From contig NZ_CP020038.1 in NCBI RefSeq assembly GCF_002157225.2, positions 4,432,501-4,496,500 on the forward strand: a stretch of DNA of 64,000 nt. Direction: 5' to 3'. A program made the position numbers and the translations under genes. Below, piece after piece: positions 27,512-37,337 of the stretch. Numbering within the stretch: position 1 is the stretch's first letter; every line of letters starts with the position of its first letter. The notes under the pieces are model-generated. The model searched no databases, had not been told where the DNA came from, and was given only the letters and a program-made list of their open reading frames with translations. Source of the stretch: Agarilytica rhodophyticola (lineage in GTDB: Bacteria; Pseudomonadota; Gammaproteobacteria; Pseudomonadales; Cellvibrionaceae).

Positions 27512-28393
27512 ATGAACCTCGTGGGTTGTTACTGTGAGTTGTAAGAATGCAATTAAATAAGCGTATTGGAGTTTAGGTTTATGTAAATGACATTAATCAA
27601 ATAATTTTGAACATGAGCTTTAGGGTAGAAATCAACTCAAAGCCAAATGCATACACACAAATAAACGAAAGCAAAACTTCTTGTCTACTAAATTATCTAT
27701 ACTGTTAATAGTAAACAAATTTATATTTTAAGTGTAGCTAATCGCAAATAGCGCATATCACTTTTAAGTTGTTATATTGTTATTAAAATAGAGAACTTGT
27801 AGATGTTTTCGCATAGCAAACTTTGCTATGAAACTCAGTGAATATTGAATTTAATTATCGGTTTAACGAAATCAAAAATATCGATATTAAAAAATATGGT
27901 GTTTTTATGGATTTTGCAAATTAAAAATAATAAATATCAAAAACAAAAACCTATTCACATTTTTAATTAGTATTGTTATAAAAAATAAACCGTTCTAGAT
28001 AAGAAAATCGCTCAATCAATATCAACATCAAATCCGACAGAAAGAAAACTGTTAACAAAAAACAATTAATAATAAATAAAGCCATCCATATAACCGACAA
28101 CAAAAACCAACTAATAAGCGCTAAACCCCACTCACATTAATTAAATTATATTTATTTAATGTGAGTGGGGTTTCCTTTAATTTTTAGTTGCTAAAATTTA
28201 GGCGTGTTAGAAGAATATTGGCCCGAACATAATACTAGGTATTTCTAGCTTCGCTCATAAGGCCAGAACAATCTACTTAAAAAGCAGGAAAATGACCCAC
28301 CTTGGATTTACTTCAGGGGCTTGCAGATAGTTCATAAGTTATGCAAAAAGTATATAATAGAGAACAGGTTATAGGCATTTAAAAGAGCCAAAT
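27512..28393. other. 882-bp non-coding region with an orphan hairpin
   Basis: This AT-rich region separates two divergent genes. No coding frame is convincing. It contains one strong terminator-like hairpin (28123-28173) that neither neighbour explains. Confidence 0.5.
28123..28173. terminator. Orphan 18-bp stem hairpin
   Basis: AAACCCCACTCACATTAA (28123-28140) pairs perfectly with 28156-28173 around a 15-nt loop and is flanked by A- and T-rich bases. It has the look of a bidirectional terminator, yet no gene ends here: the neighbours both point away from it. Confidence 0.7.
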
Positions 28394-30649
28394 ATGTTAA
28401 AGAGAATTATCCTCCTATATATTACTATTGTTTGTCTCGTACCCTCTATCGTACAGGCAAAAAAGCAACATCTAAAACAACTAGCAGTCGATACATTAAT
28501 CACTGGTGCTAGAGTACTGGACGGAAGTGGCAATCCATGGACTTATCAGGATGTAGGGATCAAAGGAGAGAAAATTACCTTTATCGGCAAGGCTAAACAG
28601 CATGATATTGCCGCTAAGAAAATAATAAATGCTAAGGGCCTTTACTTGACACCAGGGTTTATCGATATGCATAGCCATGCAAATCCTGATCAAGATGAAG
28701 CACGCATGATGCTGCCTCAATTATATCAGGGTATCACCACCGTAGTTCTCGGTGTCGATGGTCAAGGAGATAATGATTTGACGACTAAATACCATACATA
28801 TCGCAAACAAGGTATCGGCGTCAATGTGGCATCTTATGTCGGTTTTAATGCTGCTCGCCATGAAGTAATGGGCATGAGTAATCAAGCGGCCACGTCAGAA
28901 CAAATAGAACAGATGCAGCATTTCATCAGAAAAGGAATGCAACAAGGCGCCTTTGGCATATCGTCGGGATTATTTTATCGGCCCGCTTCTTACGCGTCGA
29001 CTCAAGAAGTTATTGATGTCGCCTCCTCGACTCACCCATTCAACGGTATTTACGACACACACGATCGAGATATGGGAGCTGCGCTCGATGGTATAGGCTA
29101 CGATGCTTCCGTTGCAGAAGCGATAGAAATTGGCGAGAAAAGCGGCAACCGCGTTATCTTTAGTCATTTCACACCGCAGGGAAAGCATAATTATGGTCAC
29201 GCTAACGTTGGCATCGAGCTTATTAATAAGGCCCGTGATCGCGGCGTGAATGTGGTCGCCGCGCAGCATCCTTATACCGCCACTCAAAGCTCTTTGCTGG
29301 CATATACGCTCCCGGATTGGGCATTAGCGGATGGGACAGAAGAACTATTCAAAAGAATTAAACATACAAAAATTAAAACCGAAATAGAAAAAGATAGTGT
29401 GCGCATGCTGGAAATTCGTGGTGGTGCGGATAAGTTAGTGTTTGTCGACAACAATATAAGCTTAAATGGTAAAACGTTAGCATCTGTAGCAAAAGAAAAG
29501 GACACATCAGTATTTGAGACTGTGATTGAGATCGCCAAAGAACAAGGCGATGCTAATGTTATGAATATTGGGCTTTACGATATGAATAATATACGTTTGC
29601 TAGCCCAACAAGAGTGGATGATGAACAGTACCGATGGCGGTTCAGAACCTGCGGGGCAACAGCAAGGACACCCCCGTAATTTTGGTGCCTTTAGTAAGAA
29701 AATAAGGCAATTTGTCGTTGAGGAAAAGATTATTTCTCTAGCTTTTGCAATCAGAACAATGACGTCACTACCTGCACGTTTTCTAGGTCTTGCGAGTAGA
29801 GGGGAAATCGCTGTTGGTCAATACGCAGATATTAATATCTTTGATTTAGCTAAGATTAGAGATAAAGCTACTTACAATAACTCGCAACAATACTCCGAAG
29901 GCCTAGATTATGTTTTTGTGAATGGTCAGATAGCACTTGCAAATGGCGAAGTAACCGGGCTTTTAGCAGGCAAACCTATTGTTCGCCACCAACAACGTGT
30001 AGAACAAGAACCTAGCGCCAAGCAGATGCTGGCAAAATTAAAGAATGCTTTTGGTGGTAAACACTTATTAGAAAGCATCAATCAATTTTCAGCAAAGCTA
30101 AACATAACGAGGCAATCCAATAACACTAAAACTACTTTAAGCTACTTAGATTTTTCCAATAATCGTATCGCTCAATTACAACCGCAACAAAAAGAATTAT
30201 ACCTAGTTAGCGAAACACGTTCGCAACGGCATATAGTTAAGCGTGACCAAAAAACAGAGATTGTTCCAATCGACGAGAACAAGAAAAAACAATTACTGGA
30301 AAATATGCATTTAAACTTTTTTAGCTTACTGCGTAATAATAAATTACAACTATTGGGGCCTTTGGATATACCAGAGCACAGAGATCAAAGTTGGTGGTTA
30401 ATGAAAGCGGGCAAACATGTATCCCCAGCCATAGGTCTCGATCGTCAATCGGGACGTATTCAAAAGATACTTCTTGATAGTGGAGCTTATGTAATTGAGT
30501 CAGATTATCAAGATCTTGGCAATGGTATTATGTGGCCTCGAAACTTTCGCTTGTTGGATGAAGATAAAGTCATACTTAAAGGCGAATATTCAGAGGTTAT
30601 AATCAATTCACCTCCGCCGTTTGAAACTCCAGACTGGTTTACTCATTAA
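28394..30649 (+). CDS. Secreted N-acyl-D-amino-acid deacylase (D-aminoacylase-like amidohydrolase)
   Basis: The 751-residue product starts with a signal peptide (to about residue 22). Residues 35-520 form an amidohydrolase barrel with metal-binding H93-x-H95 in TPGFIDMHSHAN. The D-aminoacylase landmarks YDTHDRD, IFSHFTPQGK, AAQHPYTAT, STDGGS, GHPRNFGAF and the C-terminal MTSLPARFLGLASRG block are present. The family releases D-amino acids from N-acyl-D-amino acids or D-containing dipeptides. About 220 extra C-terminal residues are not typical of the family and are unassigned. Two further secreted peptide/amide hydrolases follow on the same strand. Confidence 0.87.
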   Translation: MLKRIILLYITIVCLVPSIVQAKKQHLKQLAVDTLITGARVLDGSGNPWTYQDVGIKGEKITFIGKAKQHDIAAKKIINAKGLYLTPGFIDMHSHANPDQDEARMMLPQLYQGITTVVLGVDGQGDNDLTTKYHTYRKQGIGVNVASYVGFNAARHEVMGMSNQAATSEQIEQMQHFIRKGMQQGAFGISSGLFYRPASYASTQEVIDVASSTHPFNGIYDTHDRDMGAALDGIGYDASVAEAIEIGEKSGNRVIFSHFTPQGKHNYGHANVGIELINKARDRGVNVVAAQHPYTATQSSLLAYTLPDWALADGTEELFKRIKHTKIKTEIEKDSVRMLEIRGGADKLVFVDNNISLNGKTLASVAKEKDTSVFETVIEIAKEQGDANVMNIGLYDMNNIRLLAQQEWMMNSTDGGSEPAGQQQGHPRNFGAFSKKIRQFVVEEKIISLAFAIRTMTSLPARFLGLASRGEIAVGQYADINIFDLAKIRDKATYNNSQQYSEGLDYVFVNGQIALANGEVTGLLAGKPIVRHQQRVEQEPSAKQMLAKLKNAFGGKHLLESINQFSAKLNITRQSNNTKTTLSYLDFSNNRIAQLQPQQKELYLVSETRSQRHIVKRDQKTEIVPIDENKKKQLLENMHLNFFSLLRNNKLQLLGPLDIPEHRDQSWWLMKAGKHVSPAIGLDRQSGRIQKILLDSGAYVIESDYQDLGNGIMWPRNFRLLDEDKVILKGEYSEVIINSPPPFETPDWFTH

Positions 30650-31470
30650 GCGTGAACAATTAATATTTTGGCTTTAATAAGCCGCAAAAAAAAGAAAAAA
30701 AGATGTATTTGTTTTAACCAAAATAATGTTTATGAGACGCCAAAATAAAATTACGCTATTACACTAGATATGAGCAATCTATTGATTAGTGAACATATAA
30801 AGTATTTAAGGGATGTAACGGTAACCGTCATCACACTATTGGCAGCAAATTTATCATTTGGTTGATATGGGTCAACGAAGTGATAATACTAATATGAATA
30901 AATTAAAAAAAGATAGTAATAAAACCTAAGCTTTAACTTTTTAATACTCGTGAAAAATGCAGAAAGTTAACATGCAAATTACTTTAAATAATTAACTCTG
31001 CAAATAACCAAAATAATGCGCCAAACAGAAAATTATTGCGTCAATTTTTGTGAGTATATAATACCCACATAAATTCATTCTGTTAATATCAATGCCAGCT
31101 CGACGGATTTTCACCAATGCGTGTATATTTTTTAATCTCCGCTTAGCCGGTTAAATGTGCGAAAGATATCTAACTATATGCGGAGAACAAGGAGGTGTTC
31201 AACAAATAAGCAAAAACAAATATTTAGAGACAATAAACATTGAAAGCATTAAATTTTAAGCCTGCTACTGCTAAGCCTTTAAACAATATGCCGATAATCA
31301 CTAAACCTGTTAATGGAGAGACTGTGAGATAGAAGGTACAGTTGACATTTTAACGACGAAAACCCTTGAAGATTTGTCAGACACAATCGTTATATTTGTT
31401 GCACTATTATATCGCGCCGATTGCGCCTTCATATTGCACTTTCGATTCACAACTACAGGAATAAGATAGC
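30650..31470. other. 821-bp intergenic region
   Basis: No gene is supported. A palindrome ACGGTAACCGT lies near 30818-30828. TCTCCGC (31136-31142) and GCGGAGA (31180-31186) could form a long-range stem. A 30-codon TTG-initiated frame at 31240 lacks a ribosome binding site. None has a recognised role. Confidence 0.4.
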
Positions 31471-34053
31471 ATGTTTGCTTATATTTACAGGTTTTTATTT
31501 ACATCTCTAATAACCTGCCTAAGCTTCATGGTTAACGCAGAGCAGCATAGATTGGGTAATCAGGTTTCACCCAAAGAGCAATACGTTTCCCTCAAGCTCG
31601 ATCCGAGTAAAGAAGACTTTTCCGGGTCAACTAAAATCCTTTTAGAAATCAAAAAAAAAACCAGTGTTATTCGCTTTCATGCCCTCGGTATTTCGATAAC
31701 AAACGCCAAACTTGAAAGTAAACAAGGAACATTATCTCTGCAACTTCATGCAATGGAGCAAGCCATCCAGGAGGCAAGGTCTAAAACTGTTCTTAAGCCA
31801 GGTAAATATACTCTGGAAATGGATTTTACGGCGCGCTATAACACAAAATCTGTTGGGCTATATAAGACTATAGACCAAGGTATCCCCTATCTTTTTACTC
31901 AGTTTGAGATGAGTGACGCCCGGCGTGCATTTCCAGTATTCGATGAGCCCGCGTTTAAGATTCCATTTCAACTGAGCATATCGGCACCAGAAACTCAGAA
32001 TGTGTACAACAATACACCAGAACTTGAACGTGTTAAGGATAATGGTTGGATAACTTACAAATTCGCAAAAACCCCTCCTATCCCCTCCTATCTCGTGGCA
32101 ATGGCAGTAGGCCCTTTTGAAAAAATTCCGGTAGACGGTATGTCCGTGGACGGTTTAATCCTCACGCCCAAAGGGAAGATAGATCAAGCACATTATGCAG
32201 CGCGCATCAGCCCTCAAATTCTGAAAGCTTTGGAAGAGTATTTCGCCATCCCCTACCCTTATCAAAAGCTCGACCAAGTTGCCTTACCCGAATTTCCTTT
32301 TGGCGCTATGGAGAACGCAGGTTTAGTCACATACCGTGAAGATATTCTTCTACTTGATGAAAAACGGGCACAAATACGTAATAAAACCAGAACAACCATG
32401 GTGATTGCCCATGAACTAGCGCATCAATGGTATGGCAACCTTGTCACCATGAAGTGGTGGAATGATCTTTGGTTAAATGAAGCCTTTGCAAGTTGGATGG
32501 CGTCAAAAATAACACAGCAACTCTATCCTGAGTTGGAATACAATTTGGTGCTACCACAAAATCAAGTCATGACCAGTGACGCACGCCTTTCTACAAAACC
32601 CATTCGCAAACCAATTAAAACTGAAGCCGATATCATGGATGGCCTAGGTTTGGCTTACTCCAAAGGCAGTGCAGTGTTAACTATGGTGGAACAATGGATT
32701 GGCGAAGAGGCTTTTAAAAAAGGGATTCGCCAATATATGCAGGATTTTAAATGGCGCAATGCAGAGGCCGCCGACTTATGGGACAGTCTAGGTAAGGCTT
32801 CTGGAAAGGATGTTAAGTCAGTACTTAAGTCTTTTACCGAGCAATCGGGATATCCGCTACTTTCACTGCAGTTAGAAGGCAAAAAACTGACAATACAACA
32901 ACGGCGCTTTAGCAATGCCAATGTGCAAGCTCCAGCTCAACTGTGGTCACTTCCGGTTTCAATCCGCTATGGCAAAGGTAACAAGCAAGCCAGCACTAGC
33001 TTACTATTAAATAGTCTTTCAACAGAACTGACTTTAAAATTTAAGCCTGATTGGATATTACCAGATGATAACGGTAGCGGTTACTACCGCTGGCAGCTAT
33101 CAAAAACAGGCTTAGATAAACTACTTAATCACACTAACAAGTTAAATGACCGAGAAAAACTTGCTGTACTTAATAATGTCGATGCCTTATTAAAAGCAGG
33201 AACCCTAACTGCAGGCGATGTCATGGCCTCAGCGGGAAAATTTATTGCGGATACACACCCATTGGTTGTAAAAGAGGCCCTCGACTTATTAGAACTAATG
33301 AAAAAACCTTTTATTCGACAACAAAATCAAAAACAGTGGCAAAATTTTATCATCAAAACTGTTACTCCGGCGGCAGATCGCTTTGGCTTAACGCCTAAAC
33401 AGAATGAAGCTGCGCATGTTACAAGTTTACGACCAGATATTCTTAATTTACTAGGCAAAGATGGTCAAGATAAAGCCATCATCAAAACGGCGCTTGCACA
33501 AACCGAAGTATATTTTAAAACACCAGAAAAAGTTCCGGCCTCATTGGTGGAAGCCTATCTAAGTATTGCTGCGCACTATGGTGATGAAGACCTACTGAAC
33601 CAGGTCAAAACCGCTTTATCTAAGTCGTCAGACCCACAGCGTAAAACTAAGCTTTTAAATACTTTAGGCCGCTTTGGCCAAGCATCGGTTCAACGCAAAG
33701 CAATGGATATTATTTTAGATGACAGCATTACAGCATCAGATGTTCGTTATCTATTGAGTCTGAACGGCGTCGGCCATAAACGGCGATCAGAGTTGCAAAA
33801 ATGGATTTTATCGAACTATGAAGCCCTGAGCGAGAAAGCGCCGCCGTTCATTGTTCCAAGCATTCCCCTGTTTTTAAGTAGCGCCTGTGAAAAAGAACAG
33901 CTAGCAGCACTCAATAGTTTTTTTAGTAAAAGCGGGAATAAAGTGGAAGGAACGGAGCGATCCTTAGCTAAGGTAAGTGAAAGTGTTAATGACTGTATTA
34001 GCTTACGTCAACGGGAGCTAAATTCGGTCAATAATTATTTAATGACATTTTAA
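31471..34053 (+). CDS. Secreted M1-family aminopeptidase
   Basis: The 860-residue protein has a signal peptide (about 1-24). The exopeptidase motif GAMEN is at 278-282 and the zinc site HELAH at 314-318, with the third ligand E337 in WLNEAFASWM. The C-terminal half matches the helical ERAP1-like domain. M1 enzymes remove N-terminal amino acids from peptides, here in the periplasm or outside. AGGAA precedes the ATG. It stands between a D-aminoacylase and an amidase gene on the same strand, which suggests a joint role in peptide use. Confidence 0.93.
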   Translation: MFAYIYRFLFTSLITCLSFMVNAEQHRLGNQVSPKEQYVSLKLDPSKEDFSGSTKILLEIKKKTSVIRFHALGISITNAKLESKQGTLSLQLHAMEQAIQEARSKTVLKPGKYTLEMDFTARYNTKSVGLYKTIDQGIPYLFTQFEMSDARRAFPVFDEPAFKIPFQLSISAPETQNVYNNTPELERVKDNGWITYKFAKTPPIPSYLVAMAVGPFEKIPVDGMSVDGLILTPKGKIDQAHYAARISPQILKALEEYFAIPYPYQKLDQVALPEFPFGAMENAGLVTYREDILLLDEKRAQIRNKTRTTMVIAHELAHQWYGNLVTMKWWNDLWLNEAFASWMASKITQQLYPELEYNLVLPQNQVMTSDARLSTKPIRKPIKTEADIMDGLGLAYSKGSAVLTMVEQWIGEEAFKKGIRQYMQDFKWRNAEAADLWDSLGKASGKDVKSVLKSFTEQSGYPLLSLQLEGKKLTIQQRRFSNANVQAPAQLWSLPVSIRYGKGNKQASTSLLLNSLSTELTLKFKPDWILPDDNGSGYYRWQLSKTGLDKLLNHTNKLNDREKLAVLNNVDALLKAGTLTAGDVMASAGKFIADTHPLVVKEALDLLELMKKPFIRQQNQKQWQNFIIKTVTPAADRFGLTPKQNEAAHVTSLRPDILNLLGKDGQDKAIIKTALAQTEVYFKTPEKVPASLVEAYLSIAAHYGDEDLLNQVKTALSKSSDPQRKTKLLNTLGRFGQASVQRKAMDIILDDSITASDVRYLLSLNGVGHKRRSELQKWILSNYEALSEKAPPFIVPSIPLFLSSACEKEQLAALNSFFSKSGNKVEGTERSLAKVSESVNDCISLRQRELNSVNNYLMTF

Positions 34054-34085
34054 AAATAAGGGCCCGAATGGGCTCAACCACCGAC

Positions 34086-34120
34086 TTATTGGCCCGGTAC
34101 ACTTTATACTGGGCTAATAA
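34086..34120 (+). other. Intercistronic hairpin between aminopeptidase and amidase genes
   Basis: TTATTGGCCCGGTA and TACTGGGCTAATAA form a 14-bp stem with two G-T pairs and a 7-nt loop. No U-tract follows, so it may protect or partly attenuate a shared message rather than terminate it. Confidence 0.55.
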
Positions 34121-34146
34121 AAGAACTTTGATTTAGAGTAATATCT

Positions 34147-35826
34147 ATGAAGAGAATACTGAGCAAATCATTTTTTCTGTTAGCAGGAATATTGTACTCT
34201 AGCCTTAATTATGCACAGCAGGGGGAAACAGGCGCTGACTTTTTTTGGCAGCCCTACGATGAAACCGCAGATCTAGATTTTGCTCAAAAACAAGAAGACC
34301 CTTTTTTACATTTTCAACTTATTAACTCAAAGGTTTCAGATAAAAATAAGCTTTGGCAAAAGTTCGAAAGTGAATTAGCTAAGTTTTCTGAGAGAAAATA
34401 TCAAAAGCTTAAACCTCTTATACTCGATCAAGATATTCCAACCATTCAAAATAATATTAAGCTGGGAAATTTTAGTTACAAAGACCTAAGCTTATTTTTC
34501 CTTTACAGAATTAGAAAATACGAAAGTGATAATAAGCTAGCATTAAACAGTGTTATTTCCATTAATCCCAAGGTCATCGAGCAAGCCAGTGCGTTAGATA
34601 AAGTTAACAGAAGAACAATTGATAATAATAGTATTTTTGGTATGCCGATTTTACTGAAAGACAATATCGGCGCTATCGACATGCCCACCACAGCTGGCGC
34701 AATTGCATTGCAGGATAATTATGCCAACAACGCGTTTATTACCAACAGGTTAATTGAAAATAATGCCATTATATTGGGTAAAGCAAACTTAAGTGAGTGG
34801 GCGTACTTTTTTTGCAGCCAGTGTCCTGTCGGCTACAGTGCTATAGGAGGCCAAACACTAAACCCTTATGGGCGCATGACTATCCACTCTGGAGGCTCAA
34901 GCTCTGGGAGTGCTGCTGCTGTAGCTGCTAACTATGCTGTCGCTGCGGTGGGTACAGAAACATCAGGTTCTATTCTATCACCTTCGGGACAGAATTCAGT
35001 GGTGGGTTTGAAGCCAACAGTAGGCGTACTTAGTCGCAACGGTATTGTACCCATCTCAAGCTCCCTAGACACTCCCGGACCAATCACCAAAAATGCTATG
35101 GACAATGCGATTTTAATGGATGCGATGGTAGGTAAAGATTCTGCTGACACTGCTTCTATGGCTGTTAATGGCGGTTTTGCGGATACCTTACAGACAGTGA
35201 CGCAAAAATACTTAAAAGGTAAGCGATTCGGTGTTATCACAAGCTTTCTAGACGACCCCCTTTACAAAAAAGCCACCAAAAAAATTAAAAAAGCAGGTGG
35301 TGTTCTTGTTGAAGTGGAAATACAAAGCCTAGATTTGAGTTCGATTAAGCAAGTTTTAACCGCTGACATGAAGTATGACCTAGCGAAATATTTAAGAACT
35401 CATGCAAGCGATCAAGTAAAGGTCAAGACAGTTAAAGATATTGTCAGTTTCAACACACAGGATCAGACTAAGAGAATCCCCTATGGCCAACAGTTGCTAG
35501 AGGATATTGTCAATGATACAACAACAGATAAGCAACTAATGGACACCAAAAACGTGCTGGAAAAACTATCGCGAGATATGCTCGATTCATTGCTTGATAA
35601 AAATCAGTTAAATGCGATTTTATCCATTAATAACGCATCAGCAGCCTATGCCGCTGCAGCTAGATATCCTGCGATCACCGTCCCCATGGGTTATTCAAAA
35701 AATGGCTCCCCTGAAGGTCTTACTTTTATTAACAAATCTTTATCCGAAGCAGATTTATTAAAAATGGGATACGCCTTCGAACAACTGACCAAAAAAAGAA
35801 AATCGCCAAAGCAGTATATGAATTAA
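34147..35826 (+). CDS. Secreted amidase, amidase-signature family
   Basis: The 559-residue protein has a signal peptide (to about residue 23). The amidase-signature Ser-Ser-Lys triad is visible: K171 in ILLKDNIG, the Ser cluster 251-253 in GGSSSGSAAA, and nucleophile S275 in TSGSILSPS. GLKPTVG and DTPGPITKN are further family landmarks. The family hydrolyses C-terminal or side-chain amides, and secreted members include peptide amidases. The exact substrate is open. It follows the M1 aminopeptidase by 93 bp on the same strand. Confidence 0.9.
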   Translation: MKRILSKSFFLLAGILYSSLNYAQQGETGADFFWQPYDETADLDFAQKQEDPFLHFQLINSKVSDKNKLWQKFESELAKFSERKYQKLKPLILDQDIPTIQNNIKLGNFSYKDLSLFFLYRIRKYESDNKLALNSVISINPKVIEQASALDKVNRRTIDNNSIFGMPILLKDNIGAIDMPTTAGAIALQDNYANNAFITNRLIENNAIILGKANLSEWAYFFCSQCPVGYSAIGGQTLNPYGRMTIHSGGSSSGSAAAVAANYAVAAVGTETSGSILSPSGQNSVVGLKPTVGVLSRNGIVPISSSLDTPGPITKNAMDNAILMDAMVGKDSADTASMAVNGGFADTLQTVTQKYLKGKRFGVITSFLDDPLYKKATKKIKKAGGVLVEVEIQSLDLSSIKQVLTADMKYDLAKYLRTHASDQVKVKTVKDIVSFNTQDQTKRIPYGQQLLEDIVNDTTTDKQLMDTKNVLEKLSRDMLDSLLDKNQLNAILSINNASAAYAAAARYPAITVPMGYSKNGSPEGLTFINKSLSEADLLKMGYAFEQLTKKRKSPKQYMN

Positions 35827-35937
35827 GGCAGATATAAATACCAGCTGCCTCATTCAACAGGATCCAGGGCTTATCAATATTGATAATTAGAACATGTTTG
35901 GCGACGTGTATTTGTTGGTGCTTTAGGCGCCGAAAAG

Positions 35938-35968
35938 GCTGTTAGCTGACGCTCAATGAGCTAACAGC
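35938..35968. terminator. Hairpin between convergent amidase and PhyH genes
   Basis: GCTGTTAGCT (35938-35947) and AGCTAACAGC (35959-35968) form a perfect 10-bp stem with an 11-nt loop between two converging genes. No T-run follows. Confidence 0.55.
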
Positions 35969-35995
35969 AACATAAAATATAAAAACGCCAAGCAA

Positions 35996-37168
35996 TTAAA
36001 TGCTCAAATCTTGCAAGTTATAATCTTTAATATCAAGCTTTGCCTTGGCATCCCAATGGTAACGTTGGTTTTGCTCAGCAAATGGCTTGTAAGTATAAGG
36101 GGTCTCATTGGCGAAACGCTGGCGCCTTGCATCAATCGCGTACCCAATCAAACGTGATCGTTGTCGAATCATATCATTATCGTAATGCACCGCCTCACTA
36201 TGGATACCCGCCCCTTTTACATTTAATACAGAGGAACGTTTGTGGAAGCCAAAATTAACGGTCACTCTGGGTTCAAAACCACTATTGGCAAAAGAACCGT
36301 GAACAAGCTGCCGGTTGCAGATAACCACATCACCAGCGTTACAGATAATAGGAATTGCACCGGGTAGCCTTTCACTTCCAGCGTCAGCCACCATGTTTTT
36401 AATATCGATCTTCCCTTGCTTGTGGGTACCTGGTAGCACCCAGACACCGTTCACTGCGGTACTGCCATATACCTGCGCCATAAAATTAAAACCGTGAATA
36501 TCTTCGTCAAAGGCAGGGTTTTGCCAATGGGTATCGCCATCTTGATGCCAAGAAACAGCAGCGCCAAGTCCTGGATCTTTAATAAAAAGACACTCGTGAA
36601 AAGGAGTAAAATCTTCACCATTGATGTGTGCAGCCACTTGCAACAGCCTCGGGTGACCGTATACACGTAAACAAGCATCAGAAAACTGTAACGAACCAAG
36701 AATCACGAATACGGCTTCATTGGGGGCATCCAGTGCGGCTTCTGGTTCAAATAACTTGACTTGATGACGACCGTTGGCAATGCTTGTTCCCCCTAGGGGA
36801 TCACCCAGAGGTTTTGACCAAATGAGGTTCGGTGCGCGATATCCCGCCCCCAGAGCAGGTTCGCCGTTGGCTGTGACGGATAGCTCACTCGATGCTGGAA
36901 AACGTTCTCGCATTTGCGCTAAATCTGCTTTAATATCCTCCAGCTCGTCGCTTTGTAGAACATTTTCAAAGATATAAAAACCATATGCCGAGTAGGCATC
37001 ACATATGGTACGGCTGAGTCTACCGCTAGCGTCAAATGTTATTGGGCCTCGATTATTTAACGCCAATGCTCGCTCTTGGCCTTGTGTTAGGTAATGGCGC
37101 ATGGCGTCTGCATTTTCACCATAGTGATTTGCGCAAGCATCTATGGATTTATTACTATTGTTTGTCAT
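35996..37168 (-). CDS. Phytanoyl-CoA dioxygenase (PhyH) family oxygenase
   Basis: The 390-residue protein shows the Fe(II)/2-oxoglutarate facial triad H208-x-D210 (SWHQDGDTHW) and H290 (QLVHGSFAN), with R301 (PRVTVNFG) as the likely 2-oxoglutarate anchor. No signal peptide is present. PhyH-family enzymes hydroxylate very diverse small molecules, so no substrate is proposed. It diverges from a TetR-type regulator across a 169-bp region with a large inverted repeat, pointing to local control by that regulator. Confidence 0.9.
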   Translation of the reverse strand: MTNNSNKSIDACANHYGENADAMRHYLTQGQERALALNNRGPITFDASGRLSRTICDAYSAYGFYIFENVLQSDELEDIKADLAQMRERFPASSELSVTANGEPALGAGYRAPNLIWSKPLGDPLGGTSIANGRHQVKLFEPEAALDAPNEAVFVILGSLQFSDACLRVYGHPRLLQVAAHINGEDFTPFHECLFIKDPGLGAAVSWHQDGDTHWQNPAFDEDIHGFNFMAQVYGSTAVNGVWVLPGTHKQGKIDIKNMVADAGSERLPGAIPIICNAGDVVICNRQLVHGSFANSGFEPRVTVNFGFHKRSSVLNVKGAGIHSEAVHYDNDMIRQRSRLIGYAIDARRQRFANETPYTYKPFAEQNQRYHWDAKAKLDIKDYNLQDLSI

Positions 37169-37181
37169 AAAATTCTCGCTT

Positions 37182-37227
37182 CACACTTTTTATTATTAAT
37201 TAAATTTAATACATAATAAAAAATGTG
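37182..37227. promoter_or_regulatory. Inverted repeat between PhyH and TetR genes, candidate operator
   Basis: CACACTTTTTATTAT (37182-37196) and ATAATAAAAAATGTG (37213-37227) are complementary with one mismatch and are separated by 16 bp. It lies in the divergent promoter region, the usual place for a TetR-family operator. Confidence 0.6.
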
Positions 37228-37337
37228 GTCAAGGGCTTTTTGATGCCTCAAAACAGGAACGAGATAGAAACGGGGCAGAAAAAATGTCTCAGGGCGAGAA
37301 AATGTACCAAAGCGGGCAAAGAGAGGAAAACTACTGA

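Noticed and set aside
31240-31332. 30-codon frame starting at TTG between the deacylase and aminopeptidase genes
   Set aside because: No ribosome binding site, no similarity, and short enough to occur by chance.
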